Assembly (NCBI GenBank): GCA_963082875.1
Contig: OY720102.1
Coordinates: 6,448,001-6,512,000, forward strand
Direction: 5' to 3'
Source of the DNA: Corella eumyota
Lineage: Eukaryota > Chordata > Ascidiacea > Phlebobranchia > Corellidae
Length of the DNA stretch: 64,000 nucleotides
In this document: positions 22,501 through 34,500 of the stretch, in pieces
How positions within the stretch are numbered: position 1 is the stretch's first letter
Layout: each line of letters starts with the position of its first letter
Program-made: the position numbers and the translations under genes
Notes under the pieces: model-generated
The model's database searches: none
What the model was told of the DNA's origin: nothing
What the model saw: the letters and a program-made list of their open reading frames with translations, nothing else

Positions 22501-25500
22501 TGTTGTGGGAAAATGTTATTGTAGGCGTGTTGCCATTTGTTGTTGTTGTTTCTGTCACAATTGAACTACTTTGTGTTTCTTCTTCTGTTGCTGTTGTAGT
22601 TAATGATGATGTTGTTGTGTGTTGGTAACAGGTGTGAAATGTGGCAAGCATAATAAGATTGAAAGATCCATCTTTTTTTGTTGTTGGTGGCCATGATTCA
22701 CTCTTTGAATTTTCCGAACAAATGTCTTCTTGTTCTTGAGTTAAAATGCAGGTTTTATTTTTGTTTGTATACCAACTACACCAAATATGTTCTTTATCTT
22801 TTAGTACAGAGGTATCTTGATCCCAACCCAGTATGTTTCCTAAATGTCAAATTCGAATTTAATTTGTTAAAAATATTTTGGTTACTTTTTAACCTATTAT
22901 AATAGCCTAAAGTTTCAGTATTAAATTAATGTTTCAATCATATGCATTATTTGAAGTTAAGCTTTTTATTTTTTTTAAAAAGTCATACAGTAAATTTAGG
23001 TAAATAGTTTTTGCCTAAAAATTGTACTTATTATTTAAAATAATTTTAAATAGTTTTAAACTAACCATCAGGCAGAGTGAATTTGTTCCACCTGCTGCCA
23101 TAATTCTCAATATGAATCAATTGCAGTAAAACCAGACCTGAAGAATAATCTGCCTTATTTATTGCCCAGTTACAATCTTCATTCATTGAGTGGTCAATAT
23201 AGATACCCCAATCTTTAGGATTGTAGGCATCACACTCAGATGTCTTCTCAGCAGTTTTTTCACAAATAGTAATTTTAAAGAAATGTATCATAACTTTAAA
23301 AACAAAAAAAAATTGTTAAACAAAATTGAACTTATTAATTTAGACAACATAAAACTTGGTCTTTGTCAATAAAGATTTAGTTTTTGAAACGTAAAAAGAA
23401 AAAATGATATTCTTACCTGCAATTGTTATCCAGTTGATGACTTTAATCATTTTGAAAATTTGACGTAAGTGTTGATCTATTTATTTTATCAAAAAATCTA
23501 AAACCCTCAATGATCTGCCTTTTCTGTGTATTTCTATTCAATCAAGTTTAGATTTCTCAACTAATTTGAATTTATTGCTGCGTATATCAAAAAACGCTTT
23601 CGTTTTATGCTGTTAGTTTAGTATGTTAATTCTTGTAGTAATTTTGTTTGTTGTGTACAGGGATGTTTGCATTGGTTTTGTATCGGTTTTTTGTTCATTT
23701 TATTTCATTTTAAATCAACATTTGGGTAATGATTTTTTATGTGTTTGTTTAAAATACCGTATTTTTTAAAGTGGTTTATAAACTTGTTTTGCCTAAAATA
23801 ACATTAAAAGGAAAGCAATTTGATTACATTTGCTTAAAAAACTGTGACGATTTATTGAGTTTTGTAATTTAAATAAATATTTACATATTACGACTACTTG
23901 TTGTTTTTTTAATATATAACCATCATCATTATCAAGCCTATTGACTATTATTGTTTGTTTGGTTGTTTTCAAGTACTTAAACATACATAAAATTTATATT
24001 TAGTACATGATCTCTTTCTTTAACCTTTTTTTTACTTGATTATATTTTATTAAAATCCTTAAGTTGCTGTTTATGGTACGTTATCCCAAGTTACATGTTC
24101 CGACATATTAAATTGTGATTAATTGTTTAACTTATATATATTTCAAGCACTTATTTTTTAAAGTTTTTAATTCTTTTGGCAAAGTTTACATATTTTGTAA
24201 AATTTTAAGTTTGAAAAATCTTCGGATGACATATGTAAAAGAATATACTTGTAAATTGCGCTTTATTTTAAAAAATTTTGTAAAAGGCATATATACAAAT
24301 TAAGTTCAGTTTTGACATCAATTTAAGCTTGTTTTTTTAGAACAACAAGGTTGACTCTGCAAAGTTTAATCTTGATTATACAACTCATTAACAACAGACA
24401 CACGTTTTTCTTTTAATGAGTACTTTTTAACCTTGCTTGCATTTTTTGCCGAAAACTCATTTGCCACACAGTATATGTTGGAGTCCTTAAAATTTGTTGT
24501 TACATCTACATCTAATATTCTTTTTTCACTGATGACATGCATATTGGTAATTCTTGTCATATGCCTAAAAAATAATTTTTTTAAAACTACTGGAACTGAA
24601 TTTATTGTTGCAAACAATCTATATTTAGTACAAAAATTTAAGTGTCTTATTAAATTACCTTGCAATTGAAATATTAAGTTAAGTAAAGGAATATAAAAAA
24701 GAGGTTATATATTTTTAAAGAATAAAGTTATAGTTAAATACAACTTTCACTTACCAAATTTTGACTACTAATGCTAAAACAATCAGAGTACTTGATCCTA
24801 GAAGCGTGCTCAGGGATATAACTGTAATGTTGTTATCAACATTTTAAAATATTTTATTTTTAATATTTAAAAAAATATACAGTTTAAATATAAAATGTTT
24901 ATACGACTTTTTTGTTAAATGCACCTGTTATTGTTGGGTCTTTTGAACAAATGCTTGTTCGATTTGTGCTTGTGTTGCTGTTTGACATTGCCATTGTGGT
25001 TTTAAGGACTGTTGTTATTTCTTTCGGTGTTGTTGTTGTTGTAGGTTGTTCACAAGTATAAACTGTGACAAGCATGATAAGTTTGAATTCGGCATTATTT
25101 TAAAAAATTTTTGGTGGCCATAACTGGCTTTCTGAAATCCCGTTACAAATTTGTTTTTGTTCCAATGTTAACTTGCATGTTTTATTCTTACTATACCATC
25201 CACACCAAAGATGTTCGTTATGTAATAAATCACCATTACCATTCACCGAGTTGTAATTTAATGTATTTCCTAAATAATAAATTTTTGATGTTAATCGTCT
25301 GATTGTACATTTTTACGTTTTGTTTAAATATTTTTACACAGATTTATCAAAGAAAAATAGTGTTTGCTAGATCACAAATTTAAAACATATTCAAAGTATT
25401 TCAGTTTGAAGTAAAAACATGCACATACAATTAGGTAAACTGTAAACCATGGTTTAAAAGATTGGTTGCCTGTTTTTTTTTTAATTTAACTTTGAGTTGT

Positions 25501-28500
25501 ATGTTTTTAGTCGAAGATTTATTTAAAACATTTTTAAACTTACCATCGGGCAAAATTAATTCATCATTCCTTTTATAAGAATCAATGTTAATTATTTGCA
25601 ACAAAACTAGATCAAAAGAAGGGTCTTGTGTGTTAACTTCTCAAGCACATTCTTTGAGATATTTATCAATGTAGATACCCCAAAGTTTAGGTTCGTTACA
25701 TGTATCACTTTTAACTTTTATTTCAAGCGAGCTCTTTATCAAAACTCCAAAACGCAATTAAATGTTAATTAGTTAGTTATTATTATTTTATTTAAGTGCC
25801 CTAATAGTTTTGTTAAAACTCAGGGTATAAGATTGGCTTATCTTTATAAAACCAATAACTAAATTTTATACTGATTAGAAATTTTTCTTTTTTTTTTTGC
25901 TTTTTTGCACATTGATAAAACTAAATAATAAATACGATATACAAGTAATATTACAACAATGCGACGGGAAAAATTGACAAAATCAATTTAATGATTTAAA
26001 ACATGACAAAAGTATTAATGTTTACATAAAGATTTTAAGTATGTTATGGCATGGTCACCAAACCCAAAAAAAAAATTTTTTTACAAATACATTTTACAAG
26101 ACTAAAAGCAAAAACAGGGTTATTACTAACTGGCAAATTAAGAATAAAAAAGGTTATGCAAATTCTTGATTTCCAATAATGGTTAAGTTTTGCAAATGCA
26201 AGGAAATAAAAATTTAATTTTCTCACCTGAAATTAATATCCAATTAAGAACTCTTTTCATTGTTGAAATTTTATTTTGACGTGTTCAATACTTTTAAGTA
26301 ATTAATTTGATTTTTTCCTATTTTTAAAGTAGCTTAATTTTTTGACAAAACTGTTACAGTACTGGTCTGCTTAACAGTTTAATACTGTTTTATGTTGTTT
26401 GTTTTTTTTTTACATTTGTAAAATAAAGGCTAGGTTTCAAGAATTAAAATTTTTACTGAAAATTGAAATACAGTTTCTATATTACGGTGTTGATATAATA
26501 TGGTCATATTTGTTTTGAAGTAAGCTGTTGCGTACAAGCACTTAAGATGTTACTAAAATTACTTAATTTCTTACGCTATAAATTATAGTTTCTATTTTGT
26601 GTGGTTGTATTGATTTTTTTTTCGAACTCTTGAAATTTTAAATCAATATTTGGATAAGATTTTTTGTTTTATATTTTACGTTTAAATTACATGATTCTAA
26701 TTTTTTAATCCTGCATTCGAGTTTGTTAATAACATTAAAAGGAAAGTCAGTTGTTGGCCTTAATAGCAGATATACTTTAATAAGGCGCAAAAATTAAATA
26801 TATAAGATAAAAACAATATAATTCTAGTGATTTTTTAATTTTAAACTAAATTGTTTACAAAATTGTTGTTTTTGATCTTTTATTCTTTTTCTTTTTTTTT
26901 ATTGCACAATTTCGGTAATGTATATAGGTTATAGCTTAACATATTATTATACTTCGTTTCTAACAAAAAAACAATTTAAACCAAGTAACAATTTGATTAC
27001 ACAACATGTCCAGGTTTACACTAGTTTTGACAAGAAGATTAATATATTTTTTTTTGTTATCCTTGTTGTAGGAAAGTCGAATGTGCAACTTAAACATAGT
27101 GTAACATCAGTTAGTTTCGAGTTGTCTGTGGCAGTTTGTGATATCATCAATTATAATTGCCTGATAATTATGCTGCTGATTAAGTGCTGGCTCAGCAAGA
27201 GTTTATACCGTTTATAGCGCCTTACTCAAGTGCGCCACAGCAAAAGAGCAGTTGGGACTGAACCCACGACTTCATGTTGGTGTAGCAAGTTGGTGGTGTA
27301 GCAAGTTAAGTTGGTGGTGTAGCAAGTTCATGGTGGTGTAGCAAGTTTTCTTACTACTACACCACGCTGCCGGCAAATATTGTTATGGTTGGCTGGCATA
27401 TAGTTCATTGACTACTGATATTCTTTCGTCATTGAAAGGTTGATATATTACGTTTTCTACAGTCTGCGATTGCTCTTTCTGAGTGGGTAAGTTATAAACA
27501 TTTTCATTGGTGACAACATTGCTGTCTTGTGTTTGCGGATTGTTGGCAGTCAGTATGCTGTTGTTGCTGTAATACAAGTTTATATTTTTAAAACTAGCTT
27601 TGCCTTTAACCAATCAAATTGTTTTTTTAATTCTTTTTAGTATTTTAAGCCAAAATTTTTTTTATATATTACTTTAAACAAAAAATATGTTGTATTTTTT
27701 CACTTACCAAAGCTTGTAAATCAAGAACAGGATCAAAAAAATAGACAGGAAAAGCATAACTCCTAAAATAATTGCTGTTTGGTTTACACATTGTTCAATA
27801 ACATTTACTTTGGTAGTTATCTCTGGACAATGATAAAATGTTGTTAACATTTTAATTCCATAATCTCCTTCCCTTTTAGAAACTTGTGGCGGCCATGTTA
27901 GACTGGGTCTTATGGTTTGGTTGCATAGTTTTTGCATTTTTTCATTTAATTTACATGTGTTGTTGTTTGATTTTTTTACAAACCATCCACACCAGAAAAC
28001 TCGGGCAATCTTTAATTCGAAATGATTTTTGCCAATAAAACGTTCTCCTAAAAATTAATTAGAGTCATTTGTAAATTTGTTCATGCGTTGGGATAATTTT
28101 TTTACATTGAGATTAAATTACAATTCTGTAACTATGATATTTACTAGTTTGTGTTTTTTTAGCAACTTTATTATAAATTGTGCATGTGGCTACTTGATAA
28201 ATTCATGAGTTTTTTTTCTGATTTAAAGGTTTTTTTTGGATATTATCAATACCATTTATAAACTAAAACTTTATTACCGTCTGGTAGGAAAAAATTGTGG
28301 TGTGTTTTGTAACTATTTTCATTAATCTCTTGAATAAGAAGCAGTGAGGTTGTATTATCACTTGAAACATCTAAAGTCCAGTTGCAAGCCATATTTAGAT
28401 TTTTTGAAAAAAATAATCCCCATTGAACAGGTTTAAATTGTTTGCAGTTTTTACTATTAACATTTAGGCTTATATGAGTTACTGCAAATAAAAAAAAACA

Positions 28501-31500
28501 GTTGGTTATTTACCTTCGCAGTTGTATTGATTAATAACTAAAAGTAAGTTATTCAAACTTAAGTATCTATAAAGTTCGTAATACAGTATTTGTTTTTTAA
28601 ATTCACCCTTAAATATATAAAACTTTAATGACAAAGATCTTTAATAAACATATTTTCTCTAGAAGTAAAGGTTTTTGTTTAAAAATAGCATGCATTTATA
28701 ATAAAATGTTTTATAAATGTGCACATACCAATGCAGTTAAAAGAAATACTTATATTTATATATAAATATACTACATACCTAATAAGAAAATCCATAACTT
28801 TCTTGTAGTTTTCATTCTGGGTTGTGTAAGTATTAACCTTACCTAATAAAATAACACTTGTACACACCTTGATAATATAACAATAGTGAAAATATGGTTA
28901 TTAATTTTAGCCAGTGATGGCATTGTTCACTTCCTTTTAGAAATGTGTGGGCATTAACTTACGCTTAAAAATATTAAACAATCATTTTAAATTAAAACAT
29001 AATACAATACATGTTCGTTATGTTTTATTTGTAAGGTGGTGGTCATGCCTATTTTTATAAAATTGTATTTGTTTTGAATTTAGATTTTTGTTTGTGATGA
29101 TTAAGAGCGTTTTTGTTGTGAACATTTTGTTATAAATAAAAAAAACTATTTTCACCTCTACTTTTGATTTATAATTAAGTATATGGTATTGTTTTTACAC
29201 ATAAGTCGTGGCCATGTGTTATAGTTAATGTTATTTTTATTGGAAAAAGCTGACATAATATTTCATAGTATTTGCCTTTGTAAAAGACACATTTTAATTA
29301 ATCAACATCATCACATAAACGCCAATTTTTTTAGTTAGTGTCTTATAAATTTGTTACAAGACCATTTATTTAAACTACATATGTAATAGAATCAAATTTG
29401 TATAAAATAATAAAAATGACACTTTTTACGCATTTTCAACAATTTTTTTACATATTTTTGGTATTAAAACACAATCATTTACATAGACATATTACCAAAT
29501 TTAAAAAAAAATTATAATTTTAAGATTTTTGGTTATGCCAGCTACAAATTACCAAAGCATTAACACATCTTTCAATATAACAAAACAAGTTTCACATTTG
29601 ATTAGTTATTTTTGTTGTCTTTTTGGGAGTTTATTTTAAAGTGCTTAGAAAGTAACAAAAAATGTTGTAACATAAAACAATAAAACCAAATACGATTTAG
29701 AATAACATATTTCCAGTAGTTTTCATTTATATTGCGATCATTTTACAAATTATGCAAAAACATAACAATAAAAAAAAATAAAATTCTTTATTACCCTTTT
29801 TTTAATGTACAAATCTTTAGCAAAAAAAAAGCAAACACAAAATTAAAAATTTCAAATTTTCAGGACAGTATTTACTTTTTGTCAAGTTCATAGTTTGTAT
29901 TCTCATATACGTTCTCGTTTGTGATTTGATTGATATTAACAGTAACAGTGTCAACTTCGGATTGCATGTCTGTCTCCTGAGTGTAGTTCCCATTTCTGTT
30001 ACAGCAACTAAAAAAAAATAATAATTGGTTAATGGATATCTGACTAAGAAAAATAGGGTTTCATATTTAAAAATTAATTTGGAAAAATCAAGTTTTAAAT
30101 ATATTAATTAGATAGTTTTTAAAAGTCAATTAAACATGGTTAAGCTTTTAAAAGGGTGATTTTGATTATTTTGAAATGTTTAATTACTGGAAAACATTTG
30201 CTCGCTGTTGAATAGATATTAAAATTTGAGCTTGACTGTACTTTCTAAAATTATGCTTAGTAGTCTTACCATCTTTTGTAAATTATTGCAATCAGTATAA
30301 CTATCACAACGGGCGCGACAATGGCCATAATGTTAGCTATAGCTTTGGAAACCATATCACTTTTTTCTTCACCACACACATCATCGTTATCAAATATTTG
30401 ATACTCCCCACCGCAACAGCCATAAAACGTGGTATCAGGTGCAGCATCTTTTACTAGTATAAGTTTTGGCGGCCATTGAACAGTGTAAGAGCTTTCACAT
30501 TGTGCTTTAAGTTCATCTGTCATGCTGCAATTTTCTTCGGAGTAATAGCATGTAGTAAAAGTTGCTGCGTTAGAAAGTTTGTCGCTTGTCAGTGTGCTTC
30601 CTAAAAACAGTTGTTGCTCTTTTAATAACAGATTTAAACTTTAACTAAAAAAATTAGTTTGAAGGTTATGCTTTAAGGTTTCTAGTTAAAAATATTCGAA
30701 TTAAAAAAAAAAAAATTCGTAAAAACTTATTCTATTCTTACTTAACTTGGTTATTCATCTTAGATTATGATTTTAAATATGATTTTGTATTTATAAAATA
30801 ATTTTTGTCAAAAAATTTGGTATTACCATTTGATAAATAAATTTCATAGGTATGTTTAGTTGTTATAACAACAAAGCTAGCATTCTTTGGTGGTGTTAGT
30901 TTTTCAATGCAAGGATCATTAACACTTGCGACCATGCAATTTGGTGAAACTTGTGTTGACACCATGCTGGTGCAACCTTAATGAAGAGTTAACTGTTTAA
31001 ATTTTTAGTTGACTGACTTTCTAAGTTTTTTGGCTGGCAGCTCGTGCGATATCCTGTATTATTTACTTAATTTTTTTGATTTTTAGAAATATTAAAGTAT
31101 TACAAATAAAATAAACAATATATTTATCCACCAAAAATATACAATTACAATTAGTCTTTTGATGCATACATACCCAAAATCAGAAAGAAAACCAAATTTC
31201 TGAAAGACATTTTATTTTTTTTTTCGAAATACTTTATTTTATAAACACGCGCTTTCTGTCAAATGTACTAAATGTAGGATAGGAAAAATTTCTTTTCAAA
31301 AACTTGAATCATATTATAAGCTACTTCTTCTTTCTTTTAATTGACCGATAATTAAGTTATACTTTCACATTTAAAATAAATTTTGTAACAGCTTTCTTTT
31401 TACAAGTAACTTTATTTAAAATGAAAGTCTGTTAATCTAAAGTACAATAAAAACAATATTGGTAAGGTAATATCCCAATCTTTATCATATCTAATATTAT

Positions 31501-34500
31501 CCTGAAATGTAATATTTGAGATTAATGGAAATTTTGTTTTTAACTTGTTTTAATTTTATTTTTTGAATTTAAGTGAAAATTAATTGAGTTATTTTTAGTG
31601 ATAAGTTATAAAATAATCTCTTGTAATAATATTTTACAATTATTTCTTTATAAAAATGTTGCTACAAACATAGGCTTAAATATATATTTGTATTGTGAGA
31701 TGTCGAACTGTACAAAAATTTTGTTTTTATCTTTTAGATATCCAGTCAAAAAGTTAAACGAATCAAACACATTTAAAGCTGTGAAATCCCTTAAAAAACA
31801 AAAAGAAAATGATGCAGAAGTTCAAATTATAGAAGACAAGTGCACTAATAGGTATTTAATTGACTGTGAAACTTAATTTTAACTTTACCCTTGAAGCTGT
31901 GAAAATATATACGATAAAATTTTTTTCTAGAAATTTATTTTAATTACTTTTTGGTTGACATTACTTATTTGATATAAAATTCTGCTTGTATTTTAGGTCA
32001 AGAAAAAGGCCTGTGAAATATACTGAAGACCAATGCAGTGACAATGACATAGAAATCATAGAAACTGTTAAAACAAAAAAGGGTAACTTTATAATTCTGG
32101 GATATAAAAATGAATACTGCACACACGTTTTGGCAATAATTTACATAAAAAGAGATTTTATTTCATATTGAGAATTTTGAAAATAATTTTTTGCTCATTT
32201 AAAAACCCAAGGTTTTAAGTTTAATATTCACCATTTGCAGTCTGTGCATAAAAAGGGCATTTGATTGGACAGATATCAATTCCAAAAGTTTTGGTTTTAA
32301 TTTTTTTCCTAACATTTTGCTGTATCGATGAATGAATTTTTTAAAGCCTTTAACCAATAATAAAAAATGACTGGACCTCAGTCAAACGAACATGATAAGG
32401 TTGTAAAAATATTTTTTATTTTTATTGTACAATCATTGCAAATATATATGTTTTAACAGCGAAATGCAAGTCAAAAATAAGGAAAAAGTTAGAAGATGAT
32501 CATTGTTTTATTATTGAAGGTAAAGTCTATAACATGGTTGTTATTTTTCATTATCTTTGAATTTAATTTATTATATATTATGCTGTAAAAACATGAATTT
32601 CTTGTACAATATACTATTTCTGTCCCATTTTAAGTTTATAATTTAAATTTTAAATATTAAAAAACAGAAACTTTATTAAAAGTTATTAATTATTTAATAA
32701 TACTATTATCATGCAAATTTTATTTTATTTACAGAGTCCTCTAGTTTAAGCTCTAATTTTGATGATTTTCAATTTAAAAAAGGTGGTTAACAATCATATT
32801 TTTAAAAATATTCAAAAACTTTATAAGTCATGACTCGTTGGTTGATCTGCCTTTAAATTTTGTCTAATTGTGTAAATTTATATTTGAGAAAAAAACATTT
32901 TTTTTAACAAAATTCTGTTTTTAAGAATCTACGCAACCCACTTTAATAGTTTGCCCTCTATCTGTTATTTCCAATTGGGAGGTAAGAAATATTATTTGGT
33001 GTTCAATAAATTTTGTGATAACCCTTTTCAATAACGATCAAACTCTTTGTTTTTTAAATTTTTTTTATGATTAACATGTCACTTTCATAATTTGTTTAAC
33101 ATTTCAGGGCCAAATCAAAGAGCATTTACATCATTCAGTTGAGTTAAACGTTGTGATTTATCATGGAGTTACAAAAATATCTGCACCAAAACTTAGCCAG
33201 CAAGACATTGTTATCACTACTTATCAGACTTTGGCTCAACAGTTTAAGGTGACCTTTCTCTACTGTTATACCTTAAACATTGCTAAAATTTTATACTTCT
33301 GTTAAAAATAGGTAAGCAATTAAAAAGAAAATTTGGTTAGTATATTTTTATTTCATTAAACATGACAGAAATAATAGATCTTTTTTTGTAGAAATCGAAA
33401 AAGGCTGGTGCACTGTTAAAAGTAGATTGGTTAAGGGTTGTATTGGATGAGGGTCATATCATTCGAAACCCAACTGCTCTACAAACACAAGCTTGCTGTG
33501 CAGTAAAATCAGAAAGAAAGTGGATTTTATCAGGTTTATAAATTCTTCTTTAAATTTTTTTTTATTCTAAATGTAGACTCACAGTAGTAATTGTTACTCT
33601 AGCAGATTTGCTAGAACTGATTTTAAAGGCAGTTAAATTTTTTTGTTATTTTGACAAAATGCATTTTTTAATATTTAAAACAAGGCACGCCAATTCAAAA
33701 CTCGATCAAGGATTTGTGGACAATGTTTTCTTTTCTCGGTTTGGAGCCTTTTGCTGATCGGTCTTGGTGGCAGAGAACCATTGAAAGACCTTTAAAGAAT
33801 GGAGAAGAGGCTGCTTTAAGGTTAAGTTTTTTTTTTAATATAAATATGTTTATCCTCAAAATGATATAGGGCTTTGTATTGTGAATTTAAATTGCTTTTT
33901 ATTTTAAAATATTTCTTTGTCTGTTGGTTGGCTTATATGTGAAAATTGATTTATTTTTAATATTTTTGTCCAACATTTAGGAGGGTCCAATGTTTGATGG
34001 GAGTAATGTGCTTGAGAAGAACTAAACATCAAAAAATTGATGGTAAACCAATCGTCGATCTTCCGGAAAAAGAAGTTTGCATGACAACGATTGATCTTCT
34101 ACCAAGTGAGAGACTGGTCTATAATAAAATGGACGCAGCTGGAAGAAAGACCATTAAAAGGTGTGCACAAAACGGCTAAGCATCTATTTTAAATTAATCT
34201 AACAGTAAATATTTATTTTTGTATAAAAGTACTGGCTTTGACTTTTAATATAAACATCACCAAAGCTTGGTTACAATCCAGTTGCCTAACTAGGTTTCAT
34301 GCAAATTTAACTGTTTTTGTAGCCATAGTCTTGGCCTCTAATGTCCAGAACTTTATGTTTTTTAACACAATTTCCTAAGTCAATCAATGAGGGTAGTATT
34401 TTTCTTAAGAAAAACATTTGTTTTTCAGTTTAATAGACAATGGTGTAGTAATGAAAAGGTATGCAGAAGTCTTGGTTATTTTAATGAGACTTCGGCAAAT

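Noticed and set aside
18740-31210. Known tunicate self-recognition genes nested in an intron (s/v-Themis type)
   Set aside because: The host gene here is HLTF, not a polycystin-like gene, and the nested proteins have different domains.
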